Made by a program: the position numbers and the translations under genes. 64,000 nucleotides of DNA, taken from the NCBI RefSeq assembly GCF_009923995.1, contig NZ_RFSK01000016.1, positions 35,793 to 99,792 of the forward strand, in the 5' to 3' direction. The notes beneath the pieces are model-generated. The model did no database searches, was not told where the DNA came from, and saw nothing but the letters and a program-made list of their open reading frames with translations. The stretch comes from Janthinobacterium sp. GTDB lineage: Bacteria > Pseudomonadota > Gammaproteobacteria > Burkholderiales > Burkholderiaceae_D. This document shows positions 42,503 through 51,376 of this stretch, piece after piece; the first letter of the stretch is position 1, and each line of letters opens with the position of its first letter.

Positions 42503-42943
42503 ATGAAAAAGATCGGCTGCTGCTTATCGCTCGCCGTGCTGTTGGGCGCCTGCGATGTACACGTTGGCTATTATGAAAAGGACTGGAAAACGGCCGATGC
42601 GGCCGCAGATGTCTTTCATCAGTATTGGACACAGGGCCAGTTTTCTGCCATGTACGCCATGTCCGGCGAGCTGTTGAGACAGCACCAGACGGAGCATGAC
42701 TTCGTCCAGGCCGCCGAACAGGCGATGCAGATCTATGGCCCCATCAAGGAATCGCACCAGCTCAGGGCAGCCTGCGTCCTGAACCAGGTCAGACTGGTTT
42801 ACCAGACCGATTTCAGGAATGGGAAGGCCAGCGAGCGCATGATTTGGCAAGTGCGCGATAACAAGGCGGAACTGCTCAGCTATGAAATCGTGCCTGGCGA
42901 AGTGGATACCAGCACGCTGCCGGATTCGAGCTGCGCGAAATAA
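42503..42943 (+). CDS. Small lipoprotein, DUF4019-like, of unknown function
   Basis: The ATG at 42503 gives 146 residues with a lipoprotein signal (MKKIGCCLSLAVLLGAC, Cys17). An ATG five codons earlier (42488) is also possible; AAGGA sits too near that one and rather far from this one. The mature domain (TADAAADVFHQYWTQGQFSAM, then FVQAAEQAMQIYGPIKESHQ, and YQTDFRNGKASERMIW) resembles small stress-type DUF4019 or NTF2-like folds, but I am not certain. It ends in SSCAK. It is convergent with the receiver gene at 43026. Confidence 0.6.
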   Translation: MKKIGCCLSLAVLLGACDVHVGYYEKDWKTADAAADVFHQYWTQGQFSAMYAMSGELLRQHQTEHDFVQAAEQAMQIYGPIKESHQLRAACVLNQVRLVYQTDFRNGKASERMIWQVRDNKAELLSYEIVPGEVDTSTLPDSSCAK

Positions 42944-43025
42944 GGCGGCGACTGCCGCCTGCAGGCGCCTGTGCTGACAGGAAGTACCCTGGCCGCCGCG
43001 CGGGAGTGCCGGGCAGGAGCGCGCT

Positions 43026-43403
43026 TCACGTTGCCGGGCCCAGCAAGCCCAGGATGTCGTCGAGGCTGGCGGGCTTGACCAGATGATGGTCGAAGCCGCC
43101 ATTTCTCGTCCTGGCGCGGGTGAGCTCGTCGCTCCATGCCGTCAAGGCAATCATTTTTGTTCCCTGGAATTTCGACGCCTGCCTGAGGCGGGACGCGACC
43201 TGGAAGCCGCTCACTTCGGGCATGCCCAGGTCGAGAAACACCACGTCCGGTGCAAACGCGTCGGCCATGCGCAGCGCCTCGGCGCCGCCGTACACGGGTA
43301 TGGCTTCATGGCCGCTGATGACGAGGAATTCGGCTACGATGTCTGCCGCGTCACGGTTGTCGTCGACGACCATGATGCGCAGTGGAGGAGTTTGGCTTGC
43401 CAT
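43026..43403 (-). CDS. Stand-alone receiver-domain response regulator
   Basis: The product is 125 residues and consists only of a receiver domain. The acidic pair is in MVVDDNRDAA, the phospho-acceptor Asp in VVFLDLGMPEVSG and the conserved Lys in HHLVKPASLDD. No output domain follows, so it probably acts by protein contact or in a relay, as CheY-like regulators of hybrid kinases do. Its partner is not adjacent. Confidence 0.85.
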   Translation of the reverse strand: MASQTPPLRIMVVDDNRDAADIVAEFLVISGHEAIPVYGGAEALRMADAFAPDVVFLDLGMPEVSGFQVASRLRQASKFQGTKMIALTAWSDELTRARTRNGGFDHHLVKPASLDDILGLLGPAT

Positions 43404-43567
43404 GACTGTCTGCCTGCATTGTCTGCCCGGACAGGGCAGCGCGGTAAGCCAGCAGGTTCAGGGCGGCAAGAAATGGGGCAGTCAGGGGCTGTGACTGCAT
43501 GATGAGATTGCTTGACGGAAATCATACATGAATTTCGTCCAAATATGGTAAAAGGATAAGCAAGGTG

Positions 43568-43789
43568 TCAACGTGCACCCGCTTTTTTCCGCCGCGAGCC
43601 CGTCAGCACGCGCAGGGCCGTGGCGATGGGCACCTTGTTTTTTTCCAGGTAGGCGGCCGCCGTGGCCGTGTCGAGCATTTCCTGGAAGATGATGCCGACC
43701 TCGACCTTCTGAGCCGTCAAGTCATCCTGCCTCGCGCAGTCCCGTGTTTCCATATCCGCTATCGTGATGTTGTCATTCCTGGAGCGCAT
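43568..43789 (-). CDS. Small hypothetical protein (73 aa)
   Basis: The ATG at 43789 is favoured by GAGG six bases before it; an in-frame ATG at 43804 is the alternative. The product is hydrophilic, with FQEMLDTATAAAYLEKNKVP near 37-56 and a basic tail (GSRRKKAGAR). The AAAYLEKNKVPIATALRVL region could form a helix-turn-helix-like helical pair. I do not recognise the family. It is divergent from the tail-assembly-like gene across an AT-richer gap. Confidence 0.5.
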   Translation of the reverse strand: MRSRNDNITIADMETRDCARQDDLTAQKVEVGIIFQEMLDTATAAAYLEKNKVPIATALRVLTGSRRKKAGAR

Positions 43790-44033
43790 TTTTGCCTCGG
43801 TCATAAAGAGAAAAATGTCTCCTTTATATTTGCATTAAAGATAACTTATTTTTGTGCTTTTGTGGAAACTTTTCTTTAATCGATATTGCCTTCAAGAATT
43901 AAATTTAGCTATCGCCGGGGCGCAGGGCGCTTGCTTTTGGATATTGCTTAAAAGAACATTTCATTGCATAGTAGGGGCTGCAAAAGGGGCTGCCGTGCAT
44001 GCAATGGCGCCCCGCAGACAAGGAGACGAGCCC

Positions 44034-44366
44034 ATGCAAGTAAGGAATACGGAATATGAATTTACCCTGCCCATCGGCTATCGCGATGGTGAGGGTACCC
44101 TGCATCGCCACGGGGTGATGCGGCTGGCGACGGCCGGCGATGAAATCCTGCCGCTGAAGGACCACCGGGTGCAGGCGAACCCTGCCTATCTGATGGTCCT
44201 GGTACTGGCGCGCGTCGTTGTGCGGCTGGGCTCGCTCGATATCGTCAATTCCAAGGTGATCGAGGACCTGTTCATGGCCGACTACCATTATCTGCAGGCG
44301 CTGTACCACAAGATCAATGGCGTGGAGGGCGATGGCGGCAGCGGCGGCGCGCCCGCGCAGCGCTAG
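44034..44366 (+). CDS. Phage-tail-assembly-like small protein (orphan)
   Basis: The ATG at 44034, behind AAGGAGAC, gives 110 residues. The motif GVMRLATAGDEILPLKDHRV followed by QANPAYLMVLVLARVVVRLG and IEDLFMADYHYLQALYHKIN is the pattern of small tail-assembly proteins in Mu-like phages and contractile injection systems. No tail, sheath, baseplate or capsid gene is near, so it is either a remnant or a part of an injection system encoded elsewhere. A hairpin follows the stop. Confidence 0.6.
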   Translation: MQVRNTEYEFTLPIGYRDGEGTLHRHGVMRLATAGDEILPLKDHRVQANPAYLMVLVLARVVVRLGSLDIVNSKVIEDLFMADYHYLQALYHKINGVEGDGGSGGAPAQR

Positions 44367-44376
44367 GCAGGCGCTT

Positions 44377-44397
44377 GCCAGCCCGCCTGCGGCTGGC
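44377..44397 (+). other. Hairpin after the tail-assembly-like gene
   Basis: GCCAGCC at 44377-44383 pairs with GGCTGGC at 44391-44397 around a 7-base loop. It lies 10 bases after the stop and lacks a T tract; it could be part of a Rho-dependent end. Confidence 0.4.
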
Positions 44398-44501
44398 CCG
44401 GCGCACAGATGACGTGATGTCACCCATTGCCTGATGAACCATCCTTTGCCAGCAGCGCCCGGATGCGGTCTAATCATGGCTTGATCCTCGACGAGCTTGC
44501 C

Positions 44502-45833
44502 ATGTTATCCACTTCCGCCATCGCCGCCTTGCGCGCGCAATTTCCCCTCATTCATGAACTGGCGGCCTTGCAGCCCCTGAGCTGGTTCAATCCCGCCATC
44601 GCGCCGGCCGCCGTAGCCTTGCATGACGTGGGCCTGTCTGCCGGCGACGTCATGGACGCCAGCGCGCGCCTGGCGCGCTTTGCCCCCTACCTGGCCAAGG
44701 CATTCCCGGAAACGGCGGCCAGCGGCGGCGTCATCGAGTCGCCCGTCGTGCCGCTGCCCGCCATGCAGGCGGCGCTGGGTTTGGCGTCAGGCGTGACGAG
44801 CGGTCAGCTGTGGCTCAAGCTGGACAGCCATCTGCCCATTTCCGGCTCCATCAAGGCGCGCGGCGGCATCTACGAGGTGCTGAAGCACGCGGAAACGCTG
44901 GCGCTGGACGCCGGGCTGCTGAAGGAGGGCGACGATTACAGCCTGCTGGCCAGCGACGCCGTGCGGGCATTCTTCGGCCAGTACGCGATCGCCGTCGGCT
45001 CCACGGGCAACCTCGGCTTGTCGATCGGCATCATGAGCGCGAAGCTGGGCTTTCGCGCCACGGTGCACATGTCGTCGGACGCGCGCCAGTGGAAGAAGGA
45101 CAAGCTGCGCAGCCACGGCGTCACGGTGGTGGAGTACGCCACCGACTACAGCGTGGCCGTCGAGGAAGGGCGCAAGCAGGCGCAGGGCGACCCGGCCTGC
45201 CACTTCGTCGACGATGAAAACTCGAACGATCTGTTTCTCGGCTATGCGGTGGCCGGCCAGCGCCTGAAAGCCCAGTTCGCGGCAAGCGGCATCGCGGTCG
45301 ATGCGGCGCATCCCCTGTTCGTCTACCTGCCGTGTGGCGTGGGGGGCGGCCCCGGCGGCGTGGCCTTCGGCCTGAAGCTGGCCTTTGGCGACCATGTCCA
45401 TTGCATCTTCGCCGAGCCGACCCACTCGCCCTGCATGCTGCTGGGCGTGCACACGGGCTTGCACGAGGGCATCAGCGTGCAGGACATCGGCATCGACAAC
45501 GTCACGGCCGCCGATGGCCTGGCAGTGGGCCGCCCGTCCGGCTTCGTCGGGCGGGCCATGCAGCGCCTGATCGACGGCTACGCCACCGTCACGGATGAAG
45601 AACTGTACCGCTTGCTGGCGACGCTTGAGCAAACGCAAGGCTTGCGCCTGGAGCCGTCCGCCGTGGCCGGTTTCGCGGGCATCGCTGCCGTGCTGGCGGC
45701 GCCCCGGTACCAGCCGCACCTGGCGCAGGCCACGCACCTGGTGTGGGGCACGGGCGGCAGCATGGTGCCCGAGGCGGAAATGGCCGCCTACGTGGCGCGG
45801 GGCCGCGCCTTGCTGGCGCCCGGAGCGGTCTGA
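44502..45833 (+). CDS. dsdA: D-serine ammonia-lyase (D-serine dehydratase)
   Basis: The ATG at 44502 gives 443 residues, the DsdA length. The PLP lysine is in [16 protein letters not shown], and the phosphate-binding glycine-rich region in [34 protein letters not shown] and [20 protein letters not shown] are further DsdA hallmarks. The enzyme turns D-serine into pyruvate and ammonia, for detoxification or as a carbon and nitrogen source. The stop overlaps the start of the LysR regulator gene. Confidence 0.95.
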   Translation: MLSTSAIAALRAQFPLIHELAALQPLSWFNPAIAPAAVALHDVGLSAGDVMDASARLARFAPYLAKAFPETAASGGVIESPVVPLPAMQAALGLASGVTSGQLWLKLDSHLPISGSIKARGGIYEVLKHAETLALDAGLLKEGDDYSLLASDAVRAFFGQYAIAVGSTGNLGLSIGIMSAKLGFRATVHMSSDARQWKKDKLRSHGVTVVEYATDYSVAVEEGRKQAQGDPACHFVDDENSNDLFLGYAVAGQRLKAQFAASGIAVDAAHPLFVYLPCGVGGGPGGVAFGLKLAFGDHVHCIFAEPTHSPCMLLGVHTGLHEGISVQDIGIDNVTAADGLAVGRPSGFVGRAMQRLIDGYATVTDEELYRLLATLEQTQGLRLEPSAVAGFAGIAAVLAAPRYQPHLAQATHLVWGTGGSMVPEAEMAAYVARGRALLAPGAV

Positions 45834-46753
45834 TGCCGGCCGGCGCGCAGCGCTTGGCCACGCTGACGGCCAGCCAGTTCGCCAACCTGCACACCTTCCG
45901 CGTGGCGGCGCGCCATGCCAGTTTCGCGCTGGCGGCGCAGGAACTGGCCCTCACGCCCAGCGCCGTCAGCCACCGCATCGCGCGCCTGGAAGCGGCCCTG
46001 GGCCTGCGGCTGTTCCAGCGCCTGACGCGGCAGGTCAGGCTGACGCCGGAGGGCGAGCGCATCTTCGCCGCCCTGCAGATGGGCTGGGACGGCCTGCATG
46101 CGGCCATCGCCGGCGGCGATGCGCTGGCCGGCGGCATCACCGTGCATGCGCGCCCCTCCATCGCCCAGTGCTGGCTGGTGCCGCGCCTGGCCGGCTTGAC
46201 CGCCTTGTATCCCGACGTGTCGCTCGACTTGCGCGTGGGCAATGACAGCGTGGACTTTCGCGCCGGCCAGGTGGACCTGGCCCTGCATTACGGCGACGGC
46301 AGCTTTCCCGGCCTCGCGTCGCGCCCGCTGATGGATGAATGGCTGGCGCCCGTCTGCAGTCCCGACTATGCGCGCCGGCACGGCTTGTTTGATGCGCCGC
46401 ATAAACTGGTGCAGGCGACCGTGCTGCACGATACCCTGGCCTGGCCCGCCTGCGCGCCCGATGCGGAATGGCGGCTGTGGCTGGACGCGCAGGCGCCCGG
46501 CCTGGACTTGCCTGCGCGCAGCCTGCGCTTCGACCGCGCCGACCTGTGCGCGCAGGCGGCCATCCACCACGCGGGCGTGGCCATGGGCCGGCGCCGCCTC
46601 GTGCAGCCATGGCTGGACAGCGGCCAGCTGGTGCTGCCGTTCGGCCCATTTGCCTTGCGCAGCCCGCAGGCGTACTACCTCGTGCATGCCGCGCGGCCGC
46701 TGCCGGCGAGAGTGCAGGCGTTGCTGGACTGGCTGCTGGGGCAGGCAATTTGA
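45833..46753 (+). CDS. dsdC: LysR-type regulator of D-serine use, DsdC-like
   Basis: The ATG at 45833 shares a base with the dsdA stop and gives 306 residues. The N-terminal winged helix (about 15-75) reads FANLHTFRVAARHASFALAA then LALTPSAVSHRIARLEAALG. The C-terminal effector domain contains SIAQCWLVPRLAGL and FRAGQVDLALHYGDG. DsdC activates dsdA in response to D-serine. In Escherichia coli dsdC is divergent from its targets; here it lies downstream on the same strand, so it may be co-transcribed with dsdA and form a positive feedback loop. Confidence 0.85.
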   Translation: MPAGAQRLATLTASQFANLHTFRVAARHASFALAAQELALTPSAVSHRIARLEAALGLRLFQRLTRQVRLTPEGERIFAALQMGWDGLHAAIAGGDALAGGITVHARPSIAQCWLVPRLAGLTALYPDVSLDLRVGNDSVDFRAGQVDLALHYGDGSFPGLASRPLMDEWLAPVCSPDYARRHGLFDAPHKLVQATVLHDTLAWPACAPDAEWRLWLDAQAPGLDLPARSLRFDRADLCAQAAIHHAGVAMGRRRLVQPWLDSGQLVLPFGPFALRSPQAYYLVHAARPLPARVQALLDWLLGQAI

Positions 46754-46796
46754 TACACTGCGCCCCTTGTTGAAGAACCTGCCCGAAAGAACCGCC

Positions 46797-47609
46797 ATGC
46801 CGTCATCCCCACCGACCTCCGCCGCGCCAGCGGAATTGCGCGCCTGCGCGCTCGCTTGCCTGCTGGAAGCGAACCCGGCAACGAAGGTGGCGATGGTGGC
46901 GGCCATGGCCGCGGCCGGCCTGGCGCTGGACGCCAAGGCGCCCCTGGCGCCGTCCGGTTCCGTGCCGGGCCGGCCCGCCCGCCCGGAACTGGTGCCGCCC
47001 CGCCTCGTGGGACGGCGCTCGATGATCACCCCGGAAGGGCGCGCCATGCTGGTGCACGCGCTCGCCCACATCGAGTTCAACGCCATGAACCTGGCCCTCG
47101 ACGCCCTGTGGCGCTTCCCGGACCTGCCGGCCGAGTACTACACGGACTGGCTGCGCGTGGCCAAGGAAGAGGCCACGCATTTCGCCATGCTGCAGGCGCA
47201 CCTGCAGGTGCTGGGCCATACGTATGGCGATTTTCCCGGCCACGACAGCCTGTGGGAAATGGTCGACAAGACGCGCGGCGACGTGCTGGCGCGCATGGCG
47301 CTGGTGCCGCGCACCCTGGAAGCGCGGGGCCTGGACGCGATTCCGCCCCTGCGCGCCAAGCTGGCGCAGGCGGGCGACCTGGCCGCCGCCGCCATCCTCG
47401 ACATCATCCTGCGCGACGAGGTGGGCCACGTGGAAATCGGCAACCGCTGGTACGGCTATCTGTGCGACCAGCGGGGCCTGGAGCTGCGCGCCACGTATGC
47501 GGAACTGGCGCGGCGCTACGAAGCGCCCACCCTGCGCGGCCCGTTCAACCTGGAAGCGCGGCGCCGGGCCGGGTTTTCCGAGCTGGAACTGGCCGATTTG
47601 CCTTCCTGA
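46797..47609 (+). CDS. DUF455 ferritin-like protein
   Basis: The ATG at 46797 gives 270 residues. The core is a ferritin-like four-helix bundle with metal ligands in AHIEFNAMNLALDALWRF, AKEEATHFAMLQAHL and LRDEVGHVEIGNRWYGYLC; the E...ExxH...E...ExxH pattern marks a di-iron or di-manganese site. DUF455 proteins are related to MiaE-like hydroxylases, but the substrate is unknown. The last 94 bases overlap the end of a lipoprotein gene on the other strand. Confidence 0.85.
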   Translation: MPSSPPTSAAPAELRACALACLLEANPATKVAMVAAMAAAGLALDAKAPLAPSGSVPGRPARPELVPPRLVGRRSMITPEGRAMLVHALAHIEFNAMNLALDALWRFPDLPAEYYTDWLRVAKEEATHFAMLQAHLQVLGHTYGDFPGHDSLWEMVDKTRGDVLARMALVPRTLEARGLDAIPPLRAKLAQAGDLAAAAILDIILRDEVGHVEIGNRWYGYLCDQRGLELRATYAELARRYEAPTLRGPFNLEARRRAGFSELELADLPS

Positions 47610-47761
47610 CCGGTATCGCCGGGCGTGACGTTGGCGCCCGCGTCGATGCCGCCGGCCAGCGCGACTTTCGGCAGGGGCGGCTGCGTGGGATCGTTCGGCC
47701 CGCCGCAGGCGCACAGCAGCAGCGCCAGGAGCGCTAACGGCGTCTGTTTGACGAAGCGCAT
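47516..47761 (-). CDS. Small lipoprotein (81 aa), tail overlapping the DUF455 gene
   Basis: The ATG at 47761 has a near-ideal ribosome site (GGAGG, seven bases away). The signal MRFVKQTPLALLALLLCAC carries a lipobox (Cys19), followed by GGPNDPTQPPLPKVALAGG, a short Pro-rich mature chain. The last third is basic and lies antisense to the DUF455 3' end, so the exact C-terminus is forced by the opposite gene. It is a plausible small envelope lipoprotein of unknown role. Confidence 0.6.
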   Translation of the reverse strand: MRFVKQTPLALLALLLCACGGPNDPTQPPLPKVALAGGIDAGANVTPGDTGQEGKSASSSSENPARRRASRLNGPRRVGAS

Positions 47762-48025
47762 GATGGTTCCTCCGTAGAAGGGCGTCCAAGGTGCCCGGGA
47801 AGGAGGGCAAGCAGGAAGCATTCCTGGAGAAAGCGGGCTGCTAAAACAAAGACTTGGGCAGTGGCTGGGGGACGGCCGTCAAGTTTTCCGACAGCGAAAA
47901 GGTGGGCAGGGGGCTGTCAGCGCTGTCCTACCCATCTCGTCGGTGCCGTCTGATTGTATGCCTTGCGGAAACACGCGATGATCGTGTTCATGCTGCAACA
48001 GCCAACCAGTCAGACGGAGTATGCG

Positions 48026-48250
48026 ATGCACAAGACGATCCAGCCGTTTCACCTGAACAAGCCCTTTGCCCTGATCTGCCTGTTTACCATGTCGACCCTG
48101 GCGGCCAGCCTGCTGCCGGCCGACGGCGGTGCCGACGCTGGCCCGGCGCCCGTGGCGCGCGAGGCGGGGCACGATACCTTGCCGGCATGCCGCAGCGATG
48201 CCCTTACGCTGTCACCCCATTGCCAGCCCCAGCCGGCACGCCAGGCTTGA
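48026..48250 (+). CDS. Possible small exported protein (74 aa)
   Basis: The ATG at 48026 has GGAG eight bases upstream. The product has one hydrophobic segment (about 13-27, PFALICLFTMSTLAASLL) and then a short Pro/Ala/Cys-containing chain ending in QPQPARQA. It overlaps the end of the topoisomerase gene by 47 bases tail to tail. The family is unknown, and it could be a chance ORF. Confidence 0.35.
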   Translation: MHKTIQPFHLNKPFALICLFTMSTLAASLLPADGGADAGPAPVAREAGHDTLPACRSDALTLSPHCQPQPARQA

Positions 48251-49331
48251 CGGGAGCCGTGCCTTGCAGGCGCTGCTGCAGCAAGGCCAGCACGGCCGCT
48301 TCCTCCGGCGTCAGCGCATGCAAGTCCTCGCGCAATTCCTGCCGCGCCCGCGCGCGCATTCCTTCCAGTAAGCTGCCATCCAGGTAGGACTCCAGCACGG
48401 CCGGGTGCACATAGCATTTGCGGCAGATGGTCGGCGTATTGCCCAGCTTTTTCGCCACCGATTCGATGGCTTGCACGATGTTCTTCTTCGCCTGCGCGGC
48501 CGAATCGACCTGCTCGAAGGCCTGCAGGGCCAGCGCGGCCAGCAGGGTGCCCGACCAGGTGCGGAAATCCTTGGCCGTGTAGTCCTCGCCCGTCGCGGCG
48601 CGCAGGTAATCGTTGACGTCGCCCGAATCGACGCTGTGGCGCTCGCCGGCTTCGTCGACGTATTGAAACAGTTCCTGCCCAGGCAAGTCGCGCATGCGCT
48701 GCAGCACCCTGGCCAGGCGGCGGTCGCTGAGGCGGATGTCGTGGCGCACGCCGCTCTTGCCCTTGAAGTGGAATTGCACGGCGCTGCCCTTGATGTCGAC
48801 GTGGCGCGTGCGCAGGGTGGACAGGCCGAAGGACTTGTTGGCGCGCGCATATTCCTCATTGCCGATACGCATCATCGTCAGCTCCAGCAGGTGCACGATG
48901 GTGGCCAGCACTTTTTCGCGGGGCAGGCCGGGCAGCTGCATGCCGCGCGCGACGGCGGCGCGGATGGCGGGCAGGGCGTTGCCAAAGCTGAGCATGCGCT
49001 CGTACTTGACGTCGTCGCGCACCTGGCGCCAGCGCGCATGGTAGCGGTATTGCTTGCGGCCCCGCGCATCGCGGCCCGTCGCCTGCACGTGGCCGTTCGC
49101 GCGCGGGCAGATCCACACATCGGTCCAGGCGGGCGGAATGGCCAGCGTCTTGATGCGCGTCAAGACGTCGTCGTCGCGCACGGGCTGGCCGTCCGCATCC
49201 GCATAGCGGAACTTGCCGGGCTTGCCCAGCCGGGCGATGCCGGACTGGTGGTCGCCCGTGTGGCGCAGGCCGGCCGCGCGCGCCGTGGCGTAGGCGGGAA
49301 CGGTGGTGCTTTCAGGTGTCTCCATGTTCAT
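48204..49331 (-). CDS. DNA topoisomerase IB
   Basis: The 375-residue product is of the poxvirus-like bacterial type IB family that relaxes supercoils by single-strand nicking without ATP. The N-terminal domain shows SGIARLGKPGKFRYADADG and LAIPPAWTDVWICP. The catalytic domain has RARTRHVDIKG-like context (LSTLRTRHVDIKG), FRTWSGTLLAALAL and Tyr307 in TICRKCYVHPAVLESY, the nucleophile. The length is usual. An ATG two codons in is an alternative start. Confidence 0.93.
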   Translation of the reverse strand: MNMETPESTTVPAYATARAAGLRHTGDHQSGIARLGKPGKFRYADADGQPVRDDDVLTRIKTLAIPPAWTDVWICPRANGHVQATGRDARGRKQYRYHARWRQVRDDVKYERMLSFGNALPAIRAAVARGMQLPGLPREKVLATIVHLLELTMMRIGNEEYARANKSFGLSTLRTRHVDIKGSAVQFHFKGKSGVRHDIRLSDRRLARVLQRMRDLPGQELFQYVDEAGERHSVDSGDVNDYLRAATGEDYTAKDFRTWSGTLLAALALQAFEQVDSAAQAKKNIVQAIESVAKKLGNTPTICRKCYVHPAVLESYLDGSLLEGMRARARQELREDLHALTPEEAAVLALLQQRLQGTAPVKPGVPAGAGNGVTA

Positions 49332-49441
49332 GCTTGAGGCTCTCCGCGGTGTTGCCGCCTGGCGCCGCCGGCCTGCGCGCGCGCCGCCATTATGCTAAGG
49401 TGCGCGTACGGAAAGCCGTGCGCGGCACACAGGAGCAGCAG

Positions 49442-49825
49442 ATGTTTGGTAAAAGAAAGAATCTGGAACAAGACCATGCCCCCAAGGCCGGGCAGCAGTA
49501 TGAAAAAAAATATACCGATGACAGTTTTTGGGACAAGGTCGTCAAGTTCGCCAAGACGGCGGGGCGCGAAGTCATCGAAAAGGCCCTGTGGCTGTATTAC
49601 GCGGCGCAGCAGCCGAATACGCCGCTGTGGGCGAAGACGGCCATTTACGGCGCGCTCGGCTATTTCATTTCGCCCATCGATGCGATTCCCGACATCACGC
49701 CCGTCATCGGCTACGCGGACGACCTGGCCGTGCTGGCCGCCGCCGTGGCCACCGTCGCGACCTACATCACGGCCGACGTGAAGTTGCGCGCGGCCGAAAA
49801 ACTGCAGGGCTGGTTCGGCGCCTGA
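49442..49825 (+). CDS. DUF1232 (YkvA-like) membrane protein
   Basis: The ATG at 49442 behind AGGAGCAGCAG gives 127 residues. The DUF1232 core is LWAKTAIYGALGYFISPIDA followed by IPDITPVIGYADDLAVLAAA, with two hydrophobic helices. A hydrophilic N-terminal part (about 1-40) precedes it. Function in bacteria is unknown; the domain occurs in small membrane proteins. It is divergent from topoisomerase IB. Confidence 0.85.
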   Translation: MFGKRKNLEQDHAPKAGQQYEKKYTDDSFWDKVVKFAKTAGREVIEKALWLYYAAQQPNTPLWAKTAIYGALGYFISPIDAIPDITPVIGYADDLAVLAAAVATVATYITADVKLRAAEKLQGWFGA

Positions 49826-49835
49826 GCCGGCCGGG

Positions 49836-49997
49836 TCAGGCCGCCGGGGCCGGCTGGCCCTTGACGGCGTTGCGGTAGCGGGCCCTGGCCTCGGCCTTCT
49901 TGACGGCCTCGCTGGCAATGTTGTGCGCCTTCATGCGGGCTTTTTCGCTCTTGCTGCGCTGCTGCGCCACGTCCTTGTTGCCGATGCGCTTGGTCAT
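49836..49997 (-). CDS. Small basic protein (53 aa)
   Basis: The ATG at 49997 has GAGGAG seven bases before it. The product MTKRIGNKDVAQQRSKSEKA, then RMKAHNIASEAVKKAEARAR, is strongly basic, helical and without hydrophobic segments, as small nucleic-acid-binding or ribosome-associated proteins are. The open frame extends upstream antisense of the next gene, but the ribosome site fixes this start. The family is not recognised. Confidence 0.6.
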   Translation of the reverse strand: MTKRIGNKDVAQQRSKSEKARMKAHNIASEAVKKAEARARYRNAVKGQPAPAA

Positions 49998-50086
49998 GCC
50001 GGTCTCCTCTGTTGAAATAACGTTTGACCAGCACAGCATACGTTCTTGCCCGGATGCTACCGTGCGCCCGTTCACACAAGCGGCGC

Positions 50087-51268
50087 CTATTTTGCCGGCA
50101 CGCCACTGCCGCCGCGCGCCAGCAGGCGCCGCACGACTTCTTTCTGAAAAGTACGAAATTCCTTGTCGGCGCTGACGTTGGCAAAGGCCAGCACGGCCGT
50201 CCTGCTGGCGCGGTCGATGCAGACGAGCGAGGCGGCGCCGGGATCGTTGCCGTGCAGGGTGGCCAGCGCGGTGCCGTCGACATCCCGCAAGACCCATGCC
50301 AGAGCCTGGCGGGCGGCCAGTTCCGCGGGCGGCAGGCTGGCGTCCTGCGGCGCGAAACACTGCTGCAAGGTCGTTTCCTGCAGATAGCGGTGGCCGCCGG
50401 CTCGGCCGCCGTTGCTGTACACGGCGAGGAACCGGGCAAAGTCCTGCGGCGAGCTGCGCAGCAGGCCGGCGGGCCAGTCCGGATAGCCGACGGGCGGCAG
50501 CGCCTGCAGGCCCGCTTCCTTGTGCGCATACGGCGCGGCGACGACGGCGCGGCGGGGCAGGCTGGCCAGGCTCCAGGCCGTGTTGTCCATGCCCAGCGGC
50601 TCGAACAGGTGTTCATGCGTCCAGGCATCGAGGCCGTCCGGCTGCAGCCGGCCCACGAGGTAGCCCAGCAGGGCGATGCCCACCTTGCTGTAGCGCCATT
50701 GCGTGCCGGGGCGGGCGGCAAAGGACAGGTCCGCGTCATACCAGGCGCCGCCGCGCGACAGGTAACCCTTGACGAAGTCGCGCAGTGGCAGGCGCGGGTC
50801 GCCCTGCACGGAAAACGTGGCCGTCTTGTCATACACGGCATCGGAAATGCCCGAGGTATGGCTGAGCAGGTGACGGAAGGTGATGGGCACGTCGGGAAAC
50901 TTCGGGTGCATGAGGGGGAAGTCCAGGTAGGCCGCCACCTTGTCGTCCAGCTGGAAGGCGCCCTGTTCCAGCAGCATCATGACGGCCGTGGCCGTCACCA
51001 GGGTGCTGACGGCAGCCACGGGAAACACCGTATTGGCATCGGCTTGCCTGCCCGCACCGATATCGGCCCAGCCATAGCCGCGCGCGAACAGGGTCTGCTC
51101 GCCGCGCACGACGGCCACGCCCATGCCCGGCGTTTCCGTGCGTGCCAGGCCGTCGCGCATGAAGGCGTCAAATTCCGTTTCCCACGCGAGCCTGGCCGGA
51201 TCGGTGGCACATCCTGTTTGCAGCAGGGCCAGCGATACACCCAGTCCCAGCACACTTCGTCGTTTCAT
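50087..51268 (-). CDS. Beta-lactamase/PBP-fold lipoprotein with degenerate active site
   Basis: From the ATG at 51268 the product is 393 residues with a lipoprotein signal (LLQTGC, Cys20). The class C beta-lactamase/serine hydrolase fold is evident (GMGVAVVRGEQTLFARGYGW, TFRHLLSHTSGISD, GTQWRYSKVGIALLGYLVG). Yet the SxxK motif, expected as SVSK, reads AVST (Ala86 to Thr89), and the YxN motif reads YSK (193-195). Both nucleophile and general base are gone, so hydrolysis by the usual route is impossible. A scaffold or binding role is inferred. An ATG six codons upstream (51286) is an alternative start. Confidence 0.85.
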   Translation of the reverse strand: MKRRSVLGLGVSLALLQTGCATDPARLAWETEFDAFMRDGLARTETPGMGVAVVRGEQTLFARGYGWADIGAGRQADANTVFPVAAVSTLVTATAVMMLLEQGAFQLDDKVAAYLDFPLMHPKFPDVPITFRHLLSHTSGISDAVYDKTATFSVQGDPRLPLRDFVKGYLSRGGAWYDADLSFAARPGTQWRYSKVGIALLGYLVGRLQPDGLDAWTHEHLFEPLGMDNTAWSLASLPRRAVVAAPYAHKEAGLQALPPVGYPDWPAGLLRSSPQDFARFLAVYSNGGRAGGHRYLQETTLQQCFAPQDASLPPAELAARQALAWVLRDVDGTALATLHGNDPGAASLVCIDRASRTAVLAFANVSADKEFRTFQKEVVRRLLARGGSGVPAK

Positions 51269-51376
51269 TGCTTCTCTCTTGGCCATTTTTAATTATCTTA
51301 ACAATATTTCCCGATGGGCCACGGCCAATTGACGAAACTTTGCTATGCGGCAAAGACATGCCGGCTGCTCCCGTGC

